Of a DNA stretch of 64,000 nt, positions 13,320 through 24,739 are shown piece by piece. The notes below the pieces were generated by a model. The model made no database searches and was not told the DNA's origin. It saw only the letters and a list, made by a program, of their open reading frames with translations. Each line of letters opens with the position of its first letter. The first letter of the stretch is position 1. Where the stretch lies: the NCBI RefSeq assembly GCF_030272615.1, contig NC_081407.1, positions 376,009,018 to 376,073,017 on the forward strand, read 5' to 3'. Position numbers and translations under genes: made by a program. Source of the stretch: Cryptomeria japonica (lineage: Eukaryota; Streptophyta; Pinopsida; Cupressales; Cupressaceae).

Positions 13320-14580
13320 TATATTTTGGATTGGTACAATGTTAGATTTAGGATTCCATTTGGTTCAATTCTGGATTTGGAATTATAGTTAAGATTGGAA
13401 TCAAAATTCTAGATTAGGATTATAGTTAGGGTTTATATCATTGCTATAGTTAGGTTAATGATTAGGGTTTGGATTTAAATTATGGTTAGTGTTACAGTTA
13501 TTATTAAGATTTCATTAGGCTTAGGATTTAGGGTTATGGTTTATATCATAGGGATATGATTAGGGTTAAGAGTTAGGGTTAGAATTATAGTTACATTTTA
13601 CATCATTATTAGGGTTAGGTTAAAGGTTAGGGTTTGGAATTACTTCATGATTAGGTTTAGGGTTAGGGTTAAGATTGTGGTTAGGCTTAGGATTTAGCAT
13701 TATGGTTAGGATTATGCCTAGGGTTAGGATTATAGTTAGGGTTTACATCATTGTTACAGTTAGGTTAATGGTTAGGGTTTAGATTTACATGATTGTAAGG
13801 GTTAAGGTTCTAGTTAGGCTTAATTTTTAGGTATATGGTTAGGATTATGTCTACGATTTGAGTTTATATCATAGGGTTAGGGTTAGGGTTAGGGTTAAGG
13901 GTTAGGTTTAAGATTATAGTTACGGTTTACATTATTGCTAAGATTACGTTAATGGTTAGGGTTTGGATATACATCACGGTTAGTGTTACAGTTAGTGTTA
14001 AGATTTTGGTTATGCTTAGGATTTAGGGTTATGGTAAGATTATGTGTAGGGTTAGTGTTTATACCATAGGGCTAGGGTTAGGGTTAGGGTTAAGGGTTAG
14101 GGTTAGGGTTATACTTAGGGTTTACATCATTGTTAGGGTTAAGATTGTGGTTAGGATTATGATTTACGATTATGCTTAGTTCTATGCTTAGGGTTAGGAT
14201 TTATATCACAATGTTAGATTTAGGATTAGCATCAAGGTTAAGGTTATGGTTAAGTTTAATATTGTGGTTAGGGTTAGGGTTATAGTTATGGTTTGCATCA
14301 TTTTTAGGGTTAGGTTAATGGTTAGGGTTAATCTAAGAGTTAAGATTGTGGTTACGCTTAGGATTTATGGTTATGGTTAAGATTATGTGTAGGGTTGAGG
14401 TTTATATCATAGGGTTAGACTTAGGGTTAAGGGTTAGGGTTAGGGTTAGGGTTATAGTTATGGTTTGCATCACTTTTAGGGTTAGGTTAATGGTTAGGGT
14501 TTAGATTTACATAATGGTTAGGGTTACGATTGTGGTTATGCTTTGGATTTAGGGTTATGGTTAGATTGTATATGTGTAGT
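13320..14580 (+). repeat. Telomere-like interstitial array, TTAGGG type
   Basis: A long run of TTAGGG-related units is all in one orientation. It includes uninterrupted GGGTTA hexamers near 13877-13900, 14070-14110 and 14425-14450, mixed with variants such as TTAGGGTTTGGATTTACATC and ATTGTGGTTAGG. The unit is the six-base type rather than the TTTAGGG typical of most plant telomeres. The array is heavily diverged and internal, so it is satellite rather than a chromosome end. Confidence 0.9.
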
Positions 14581-17500
14581 ATGTTGTTTCTCATATTTCC
14601 AATCTAAGGACTTCCAAAGTTCTTACAACACTTTCAACTCTAGTAACTAAAATTAAAAATAAATTTCAAAGACCAAAAATAATATATTATTCTATGAAAA
14701 AAAATAATTGAACTACACAAAAAAATTAAATATAATTTATAGACATTAAATTTAAGTTCTATATATTTTTTTTTCTAAGCAGTTAGATTTTCATCAAATA
14801 GAATATTTTTATGATTTCATTTTATAATTTAGAAGCTAGTATTTGAATAGTTTTATTATAACTCTTAAATTTTGTTATTAAACAAATATTTTAATTTTCT
14901 TGAAAATTTAGATGGTTACTTTTATTGTTTTATTTGATTTGTATTTTAAAATAATTTTGAACTTTAGAATAAATTATTATCTTTTATTGTCGTGAAAAAT
15001 CTTTTAGAATTAAATTATTATTTTTGTACTAATAGTTATTGTTGAATATTTTCAACAAAATTCTTTTTGTTTTGGAAGGATATCTTTATCCATGATATTC
15101 TTATATTTTTCAAATATAACATGGTTTTTTTAATTGATAAAATAATATAATATAGTTTTTTAACATTGATGAAGTATTTACAATTTTAAAATAAAATTTA
15201 ATGTAAAATAAATATATCACTATAATTGTTTATATATAAAATACAACAGACGGCAATTTAAATCACATGGATTACATATTTCTAGTAGGTTGTTTTTGGT
15301 ATTTCCAATCCAAGGACTTCCAGAGTTCTTACAACTCTTTCAAGTCTAGTAAAAATAAATTTCAAAGAGCAAAATTAATATATTATTCTATGGAAAAAAT
15401 AATTGAATTACATAGAAAAAATTAAATATAATTTATAGATATTAAATTTAAGTTCTATTGATTTTTTATTTTAAAATAATTAGATTTTCATAAAATAGAA
15501 TATTTTTTATAATTTAAAAGCTAGTATTTGAATGGTTTTGTTATAACTCTTAATTTTTTTAATTTTTTTTGCTTCTGGATTTTTATGGAAGGCCAAGAGT
15601 CACAACTTAGAATTCCACTTTAGATGTCCCTATTGGGAATTGAACTTGGGTCTCCTTAGTGAGAACCCCTTGAACTATAACTCTTAAATTTTGTTATTAA
15701 AAAATATTTTTATTTTCTTGAAAATTTAGATTGTTACTTTTATTGTTTTATTTAGTTTATATTTTAAAATAATTTTTAACTTTAGATTAAATTATTATTT
15801 TTTATTGTTGTGAAATATCTTTTAAAATTAAATTGTTTTTTAAATATTTTAAAGAAATTTTTTTGTTTTTGAAAAAATATGTTTATCTATAACATTCTTA
15901 TATTTTTCAAATATAAGATACCTTGTTTTGTATTGATAAAATAATATAAAATACAATAAAAAATTTAATGTAAAATAAATAAATCACTACAACTGTTTAT
16001 ATATAAAATACAACAAGCTTCAATTTAAATCACATGGATTACATATTTGCACTAGGATGTTTCTCCTATTTCCAATCCAAGGACTTCTAGAGTTCTTACA
16101 ATGCTTTAACTCTAGTAACTAAAATTAAAAACAAATTTCAAAGAGCAAAATTAATATATTATTCTATGGAAAAAAATAATTGAATTACACAAAAAAAATT
16201 AAATATAATTTATAGATATTAAATTTAAGTTCTATAGATTTTTTTTTGTTATCATGATTAGGGTTATGGTTAAGTTTAAGATTGTGGTTAGGGTTAGGGT
16301 TAGGCTTCTACTTATGGTTTGCATCATATTTAGGGTTACATTAATGGTTAGGTTTGAGCTTAAGGTTAAGATTGTGGTTATGCCTAGGATTTATGGTTAG
16401 GGTTAGGATTATTTGTAGGGTTAAGGTTTATATCATAGAGTTAGACTTAAGGTTAAGGGTTAGGGTTATAGTTATGGTTTGCATCACTTTTAGGGTTAGA
16501 TTAATGGTTAGGGTTTGGATTTACATCATGGTTAGGATTAAGATTGTGGTTGTGCTTTGGATTTAGGGTTATGGTTAGATTGTATATTTGTAGTAGGTTG
16601 TTTCTCCTATTTCCAATCCAAGGACTTCCAGAGTTCTTACAAAGCTTTCAACTATAATAAATAAAATTAAAAATAAATTTCAAAGAGAAAAAATAATATA
16701 TTATTCTATGGAAAAACATAATTGAATTAGACAAAAAAATTAAATATAATTTATAGATATTAAATTTAAGCTGTATAAATTTTTTCTTTTAAACAATTAG
16801 ATTTTTGTAAAATAGAATATTTTTATGATTTAATTTTATAATTTAAAAGCTAGTATTTGAATAGTTTTGATAGAACTCTTATATTTTGTTATTAATTTTC
16901 TTGAAAATTTAGATTGTTACTTTTATTGTTTTATTTAATTTGTATTTAAAAATAATTTTGAACTTTATTACTTTTTATTGTTGTGAAAGCATTTTTTAAA
17001 TTAAATTGTTATTTTTCTTCTAATAGTTTTTGTTGAATATTTTAAAGAAAATTCTTTTTGTTTTGGAAGGATATCTTTATCCATGACATTCTTATATTTT
17101 TCAAATATAAGATTCTTTGTTTTGTATTGATAAAATAATATAACATAGTTTTTTCACATAAATAAAGTATTTGCAATTTTAAAATAAAAAATTTATATCA
17201 GAATGTTAGATTTACTTATAGTTATGGTTTGCATCATTTTTAGGGTTAGCTTAATGGTTAGGGTTAAGCTTAGGGTTAAGATTGTGGTTACCCTTAGGAT
17301 TTATGGTTATGGTTAGGATTATGTGTAGGATTAAGGTTTATATCATACAGTTAGACTTAGGGTTAATGGTTAGGGTTAGGGTTATAGTTATGGTTTGCAT
17401 CACTTTTAGGGTTACGTTAATGGTTAGGTTTTGGATTGTCATCATGGTTAGGGTTAAGATTGTGGTTATGCTTTGGATTTAGGGTTATGGTTAGATTATA

Positions 17501-17704
17501 TATTTCTATTAGGTTGTTTCTCCTATTTCCAATCCAAGGAATCCTAGACTTCTTACAATGCTTTCAACTCTAGTAACTAAAATAAAATAAAAAATTCAAA
17601 GAGACAAAATAATATATTATTCTATGGAAAATAATAATTGAATTACACAACAAAAAAATATAATTTGTCCATATTAAATTTAAGTTCTATAGATTTTTTT
17701 GTTA
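14580..17704 (+). repeat. Higher-order satellite: AT-rich spacer units alternating with telomere-like blocks
   Basis: Five copies of one AT-rich spacer start near 14583, 15289, 16049, 16598 and 17511. Each opens with GTTTCTCCTATTTCCAATCC or a close variant and continues with GACTTCCAGAGTTCTTACAA or similar. The first is about 700 bp, the second carries a 122-bp SINE insertion, and the third and fifth are cut short (about 200 bp). Telomere-like blocks separate later copies (about 16250-16590 and 17195-17505) and another follows from 17705. The blocks share internal phrases such as GTTATGGTTTGCATCA, so block plus spacer was amplified as a unit. Confidence 0.85.
15554..15675 (-). mobile_element. 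Short SINE-like insertion with 12-bp target-site duplication
   Basis: A 122-bp insertion interrupts the second satellite spacer. It is bounded by direct repeats TATAACTCTTAA at 15542-15553 and 15676-15687. The first spacer, near 14856, keeps the uninterrupted sequence, giving an empty-site comparison. On the - strand the insert ends in an A-rich tail (T-runs on + near 15554-15570). Near its other end it contains GTTCAATTCCC, a fair match to the Pol III B box. No A box is visible, so the copy is probably 5'-truncated. The tRNA origin is inferred from the B box. Confidence 0.7.
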
Positions 17705-20590
17705 TCATGGTTAGGGTTATGGTTAAGTTTAAGATTGTGCTTAGGGTTAGGGTTAAGATTGTGGTTAAGGTTAGGATATCAAATTAGTTTTATGTTTGGT
17801 TAAGGTTTAATTTGGTATAGTGTTAAGCTTAGGATACAATAGGGTTTATTGTGGTTTTATGTTTAATTAGTTTTAGGGTTAGGCTTCAACTTGGTTTAGG
17901 TCTAGAGTTCAATTTGGTTTGGTTTTTTGGTTAGGGTTACAATTAAATTCTTTTTAGGATTACAATTAAGTTTCATATTTGCTTTCAACTTTAGTTTAGA
18001 GTTAGGGTCAAGGTTGAATCTAGTTTGGGGTTAGGGTTAAATTTGGTTTATGTTCAATTAGGTTTAGGGTTAGTGTTTAATATTATTTTGCACTAGGGTT
18101 CAATTTGGGTGAATGTTGTGGTTAGGGTTCATACGTTTAGAGCCAAATTTGGTTTAATATTCAATTAAGTTGATTTTTAAGGTTTAATTTAGTTTAATGT
18201 TCAATAAAATGTGGGATTAGGCATCATTTTAGTTTAACGTTCATTTAGCTTTAGGGATAAGGTTAGATGTGGTTTAATCTAGGTTGGGTTAGGTTTTAAT
18301 TTGGTTTCATTGGTTTAATGTTTAATTAGATTAAGGTCTAGAGTTTAATTTTATTTGGTTTTTTTGTTAGGGTTATAGTTAAGTTTCAAATTTGCTTTCA
18401 TCTTTAGTTTAGTGCTAGGTTCAAAGTTGAATTTGGTTTGGGGTTAGGTTTGAATTTGGTTTTATGTTCAATTATGTTTAGGGTCAACCTTTAATATTGT
18501 TTCGAGCTAGGGTTCAATTCAGTTGAATGATATGGTTAGGATTCATACATTTAGGGTAAAATTTGGTTTAATATTTAATTAAGTTGATTTTTAAGGTTTA
18601 ATTTTCAAGGTGATAAAAAGAATTTGTTTGAATTATTTTCTTTAAATATATTACAAGTTTGTGTTCCTTATTATGGTTAGTGTTTAATTTGGTTTAGGAT
18701 TCAATTAGGCTTAGTTTAATGATTAAATAGTTTAGCGTTAGGATTAGTGTGTAGTGTTAGAGCTTAAGTTGGTTTAGTGTTAAGGTTGGGGTATAATTTG
18801 GTTTTAGGGTTTACTTTGGGTTATTGTTAAATTAGGTTTATATTGTTATATTTTAACTTATTTTAATGTTCAATAGTTTGAGGTTTAGGGTTCAATTTCA
18901 TTTAGTGTCATGGTTAGTAATCAATATGATTTAGGGTTTTGTTTCTATGTGGTATAGGGATAGTGTTGAATTTTCTATAGTATTCAATTAGTTTTATGGT
19001 TGGGGTTTAATTTGATTTAGTTTTATAGTTAGAGTGTAATTTATTTTATGATTTTGATTTAATTTAGTACATGGTTAGTGTTTTATTTGGTATAGGGTTA
19101 AATTTAGCATATGGCTCAATTTAGTTTAGTGTTAGTATTAGGGTTCAATTAAGTTTAGGATTGGAGTTTGGGTATTTTTTGTTTAGTGTTTAATTAGATT
19201 TAAAGTTATGGTTCAATTTGGTTTTTTTTTTATGCTTATGGTATAATTTGGTTAAGATTCTTGCTTCGATCTAGTACAAGGTTAGGGTTTATTTTCATAT
19301 ATGACTCAATTTTTTTAGTGCATTAGGTCTAGGGTTATGGTTCAATATTTCCAGTCTTCAATTAAGTTCAATCTTAGAGTTCAACTTGTTTTAGTGTTAG
19401 GGTTAGGGTTCAATTTGTTTTAATATTTTTGAGTTTTATTTGGTTAATTCTTAATGTTAGGGTATAATTTCCTTTGGTAATTGGTTGAATGTTTAATTAT
19501 ATTTAGGGTTAAAGTGTTCAATTTGGTTTAGTGTTACATGATTGAGATTTAATTTCATTAAAGATAAGACATATAAAATCAATCAAGATTTTGATATTTT
19601 ACTTAGGTTTGATAAAGATTCAAATAGAAATATAGTTTAATTAGCTAGAATTAGAATGCAATTAGGTTTAAAGTTTAAGGGTTAAAAAATAATTTAGGCT
19701 ATGATAATGGTTGTGTTTTGGCTTTAGTTTATGCTTGTGGTTGGAGGGTTAGAGTTAAGAGTTCAATAAAGGTTAGGCTTAGGATTTATGTTTTCTTAGG
19801 AATTCAATTAAGTCTCACTTATGGTTAACATTTAGTTGGAATTAAGACTAGTGTTCATTTTTCCTTTATTTGAAGAGTAATTCTATTTACCTAAATATTA
19901 TTCATCTTGAGTTCAGATTTTTTTTTTGAATTAATTGAATTTACATATAATAAAACCACATGCATATAATTAAAATATTGTTTTTGTGCAAATATTGAAT
20001 TTTATAAATCTTGTATATCCATTTAAAACTATAAAAATATATTTAATATTATTAAATGGCCCTTTTTTCCTTTTATCTTATCATTTTATCATCAATATTT
20101 AGTTAAATGTTTCTTAAACTTGATTTTAAATTTAAATTTATTTACAATTAATTATTAGTTAAAAAAAATTATTTATTTCTTACTAACTTGAATTTATGTT
20201 AAGAAACACCTACGCAACAAGTTTTTGAAGACATACAAATAATATTTCGCTTCCATGCATTTATCCATAAATGTGATATGGTCATTACTCTCTTAAAATT
20301 AGTAATCAAAACATAGAAATGGAATTAGGCTTAGTATAACGGTTTTACAATTAAGGTTTAGTGTTAGGGGTTAAGTTGGCTTAGTATTTAATTAGTTTTA
20401 TTGTTAAGGTTTAATTTATTTTAATATTCAATTTGGTTTAGGGTTTTGTTTCAATGTGATATAGGGTTAGTGTTGAATTTTTTATAGTATTCAATTTGAT
20501 TTATATTCAGGTTTTAATTTGATTTAGTTTTTTAGTTAGAACATAATTTGGTTTGTGATATTGATTTAATTTAGTATATGGTTTGACTTT
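17705..20590 (+). repeat. Degenerate telomere-like satellite grading into a GGTTTAATGTTCAATTAGG motif
   Basis: It starts with clear GGTTAGGGTTATGG repeats and grades into longer variants built on GGGTTCAATTTGGTTTA and TGTTCAATTAGGTTTAGG. The repeat fades after about 19560 and reappears weakly at 20320-20590. The same motifs in reverse complement occur at 30.06-31.0 kb and weakly at 24.58-24.67 kb. No coding potential is supported. Confidence 0.8.
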
Positions 20591-23500
20591 TAAAATAATA
20601 TTTCTCTCTACAATTCTAGCTGATTTAAAGTAATAATTAGCAAGTATTCTAATATTGCATGGCAATATTTTCACTAAGAGATAATACTTTTATATAATTT
20701 GACAAACATTTTTTATTAATTTTATATAATTTTTTGAATAAATATTTCAAATTAGATTTATGTCTCCTCAAAATAAAAAAATATTTTTACTTAAATTGAT
20801 GATTTTTATTTGAGTTGAAGATTTGAAATATTAAATTCTGATGTGCTACTCTCCAATACTATTAAATACATTTCTTAGGAAGCCTCTTGACTTAAAAAGT
20901 ATTGTCACTAAACATACTAAAAGTTTTGTACATTTGATTGACAACCTATCTCCAAAAAAAACTATATCATAATTTCCCTCCCCATTAGTTACAAAGTTTA
21001 TAAAAAAAAACTTAAAGAAATAGAATGTGGGGAAGTTTAACAGCAAATTGATTAAAACCTGTAATCGACCCCTTCTCTCTGTTATTTGAATAGAGTCCTG
21101 GAATTTCTTCACCATTATATCATTCATTCACATTTCCTTTGCCAGCATTCACATATCTTTCTGTTGACCACCCCCATCTGATCTATGTGTACTCCATCTC
21201 CAGGCAAATCTTTTAGCATTTAAGAAAAACTCCCAAAGCAGATTTTGACAAGATTTGAAAAATATTATTTTATTGTATTTTCTTTCTGACTGCATGTGCT
21301 CAACATTCTATATAATGTTTGGCTATGCATTTTGTATGCACTCTCTTCTGAAGCTCAACAGAGTTGTTAGAGGATATTGGTCTTTGAATGTAATGGTGAT
21401 CAAATCTATGAGTAGCAACTCAATCAGTCAAATTGATGTAATACTTTATTTTGATGAATATGAATCTTTTGTCTGTTTTCTGTATTTTCTGTTCTCTCTC
21501 ATATTCCTCATATTCACTTTGCAGTGGACTCCTCATATTCCTTCCAGTGTCTTTTCTTTCCATTCGCACTTACTATTAACCTTTCATTTTCTGGTTTTTC
21601 TCCCTCTCCTACCTACATTTCCATTTAATTTATTTCTTTTATCTTTTGTCCATAACGCATCTTCATAATATGAGACTGACTTTAATGTTGGAATACTTAT
21701 ACCTCCAATGCCTTAAGAGGGTATTAATAAGCATTTTAACCACAAACATTTAAAAAACTAAAACATATAGATTAAGCCGGATAGCGAGTCCACCTGGATT
21801 CTCCGGCACTACAAACTCTGGTGCTGTTAACCATAGATTGGAAATTGGTGACTGTGAGATAATTAATGGGGCTGGAAAAAGTCACACAGCTGTTGCTGGA
21901 AAAAAAATGTTGGGCGGCTTCAATCTCCATACAGTTAAGTAAAACCTCTTTGTTCGAGGACATGCTTCTCACTTGTCCAATTCCATGTTAATATTTTTCT
22001 GATTATTCTTTTTTTCTTTTTTTAATAATATTTTATTTAACAGGAAAAGCTTTAAATTAGGCTTTAATGTGGAGAAGTTTAACAGCAAATTTAATCGACC
22101 CCTTCTCTCTAAAACAAAATCAGATACCTCTGCGTGGAAAGCATGTTTTCTGCAATTTTTAATTTTATATATTATTAATTATTAATCTTATATTAATAGT
22201 GAGAATATTAATAACAGTGTAACTGTCAAATTAATTTAATATATGGTCATTTACCTAGTTTATTTTATCATTGAATTTTCTAATTACATTGTAGCATGAA
22301 TAAGTCTTTAACATCATGTTCCCATGTGACTGCTTAACTCTATTTTCTGCTATTTTGGTGGAGCAGCAAATGTTTAGGAATTAGAAATAAGCTATGAAAC
22401 AAAAGGGGGGCTGGAAATAAGCAGTGGCTGCTTATTAACAAAAATGACACATGGCTCCACAATTTTCTTTCCCTCTTTTTTTAAAGATTTTATTTCTTTT
22501 TCCTTTCCAAATTTGAAGTGCACAAATTAGTATTAATGCTATTAATATAAATTTAAGATGTTTTGCTTAAAAATAAGCAGCAAAGATAAATATTCATGGG
22601 GTCAGCTGCTTCACAAATAATCCCTAAAAATATTGAGCAGCATAGTTGTCGAGGCTGCTTCATTGTTCGCTCTTGCCCAGCCTGCAAGATCCAACAATCA
22701 TAAAGGTCTTTGCAACATCTAACATTATTATTTTAATCAATATTATTTATAATTAAAACTATTTAGTAGTTATATGTGATATTTTTTATTCTAAAAAAAG
22801 TTTAAAGAAAATATGTAAATTTTTTAATTGTATTTATTTATAATTATGAAGGTTTTGAACACAAAAATAAGAGAAGAACAACGCGTATTTAAATGCAATA
22901 GTAGATAGTTGACATAGAAGAAGGTGAGGTGTGGTAGATGATTGTATGCAATTGAATATTGTTAACTAGAAAAAAATAGTTGCAAATGAAGAGACATCGA
23001 GTGGTTAATCTTTAACCCACCTATCATGCAAAAAGCACCAATTTTCATTTCAATGAGCTACTATACATTTTTTTCCTTCCAATTTGACTCTAATGAATGA
23101 TAAAGTCATCTTAATCTAATCAATTTGTTTATATTATAAATAATTATCACTAATAAATAAAAATTTAATATTATGTGATTTGTACCTTCCAATATGTTAT
23201 TGAAAGCATAGTTTATTATCAGCATAGCCATTACACCTCCTTATATAGATATATATTACTGATTTTTTTTCTTCAATTCATCTTATATTCTTTCCATCGC
23301 TGTTTCCTATACTAAGAGATCTGATTTCGGCACGTCTGTTATTTCAAAAATCTGCAAACCACACAAATCTGTTCACGCCCCCAGTCCCACAGATTCGAGT
23401 GTCTGTGAACATGGTCAGTATATGTAATGTTCAGTATATAAACTCTTATGTAAAATAATATAAAAGTTTGACTTTTTGTTTTTTTAAATTGTTTTGAATG

Positions 23501-23780
23501 TTTTTGGAATTTGTTTATTCCTTTTTCAAAGAACGATTTCCATTTTTTGTTATTATCAATTAAGATTTTCTCTCTTTAATTATATATTATTTTGAAAGAA
23601 TATTAATAAATTTTGCATATGCAATTGATTTAAATATAAATAATTACATTGTTGAACATATGTATGTAATACAAATTAATCAAGTAAATTGAAATATATA
23701 TATTTAATTTAAAAAATTTAATTCATTGAAAAAAAGATTTTAAATCATTCATCACATCAATATCGACATTACTCAAAAAA
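20591..23780. other. AT-rich stretch, no gene supported
   Basis: A roughly 45-bp sequence containing AAGTTTAACAGCAAATT and ATCGACCCCTTCTCTCT occurs at 21028-21083 and again at 22070-22110 in the same orientation. A 9-bp perfect inverted repeat, AATAAGCAG and CTGCTTATT with a 3-nt gap, lies at 22416-22436. A TATA-like stretch near 23238 and a pyrimidine-rich leader to an ATG near 23411 could be a promoter relic, but no coding exon follows. The 137-codon frame at 21255-21668 is T-rich and hydrophobic only because of composition. Confidence 0.5.
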
Positions 23781-24518
23781 TAAAGTGAAAAATGTTAAAC
23801 CATTATTGATCACATAATATTAATCAAGTTATTATGAAATATAAATAATATTATTATTATATAATACATCTTTACTTATAATTTAATTATTAACACAAAT
23901 AATTGTATTCAAATGTTTATAAATAAAATGTTAATTTAATATTGAATTAATAAACAAAATTCTTTAGCTTACCAATTCTTAAGAGTTTAATTGATAAAGA
24001 TATAATATTTTTCAAAATTAAAAAATGTATGATAATTAGTTTAATAAACTACTGAAATTTCTTAATAATATAAAATGACTAATTAAATAAATGTTAAAAT
24101 GAATATTAATAACTTCATACTAATCAAACTAATATTCATAACATTATATAAAGTGAAAAATGTTAAACCATTACTGATCACATAATATTAATCAAGTTAT
24201 TATGAATAAAATATAAATAATATATTATTATATAATACATCTTTACTTATAATTTAATTATTAACATAAATATTTATGTTCAAATGTTTATAAATAAAAT
24301 GTTAATTTAATATTGAATTAATAAACAAAATTGTTCAGCTTACCAATTATTAAGAGTTTAATTGATAAAGATATAATATTTTTCAAAATTATAAAATGTA
24401 TGATAATTAGTTTAATAAACTACTGAAATTTCTTAATAATATAAAATGAATAATTAAATAAATGTTAAAATGAATATTAATAACTTCATACTAATCAAAC
24501 TAATATTCATAACATTAT
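23781..24518. repeat. 368-bp tandem duplication, two near-identical copies
   Basis: Copy 1 spans 23781-24148 and copy 2 spans 24149 to about 24518. Both begin TAAAGTGAAAAATGTTAAAC and end CTAATATTCATAACATTATA. They differ by only a few substitutions and a 4-base indel near 23834/24204, so the duplication is recent relative to the surrounding repeats. The unit is very AT-rich with no coding frame. A partial relative of about 80 bp (containing TATAATTTAATTATTCACAC) lies beyond the Helitron at about 29940-30020. Confidence 0.9.
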
Positions 24519-24579
24519 AAGTTTTACTATTCATAAATTTTGAAAAATTTTGAAATTAATTTTAATTCTTAACTGTACT

Positions 24580-24730
24580 CCCAATTAAACCCTTTGCCTT
24601 AACCAAATTGTCTACAGATCATACCCCAGAAACTAATTGATCAAGAAACCAAATTAAACTGTACCCATTTATCACATTGTACATTTATCACATTGTACAC
24701 ACACACACACAAATATATATATATATAAAG
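24580..24730 (-). repeat. Reverse-oriented satellite trace plus CA/TA microsatellite
   Basis: Short pieces such as CCTTAACCAAATTG and GAAACCAAATTAAACTG (24590-24660) resemble the reverse-oriented telomere-like satellite at 30.06-31.0 kb. They are followed by a duplicated ATTTATCACATTGTAC and by short (AC)n and (AT)n runs at about 24698-24727. This suggests the Helitron sits inside the reverse-oriented satellite block. Confidence 0.5.
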
Positions 24731-24739
24731 TGGTTAGTG

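Noticed and set aside
13320-14580. A true chromosome end
   Set aside because: The array is degenerate, internal, interrupted by spacers and followed by tens of kilobases of other sequence.
16354-17482. Short frames rich in VRV/MVR within the satellite
   Set aside because: They are translations of TTAGGG-type repeats and recur because the DNA repeats.
21255-21668. Hydrophobic 137-codon frame as a membrane protein
   Set aside because: T/C-rich composition makes Phe/Leu/Ser runs. No domain, promoter or repeat-independent support.
23230-23420. Promoter and first exon of a host gene or of the Helitron
   Set aside because: A TATA-like site, a leader and an ATG with a possible donor exist, but joining it to the RepHel frame gives an immediate stop and no other exon was found.
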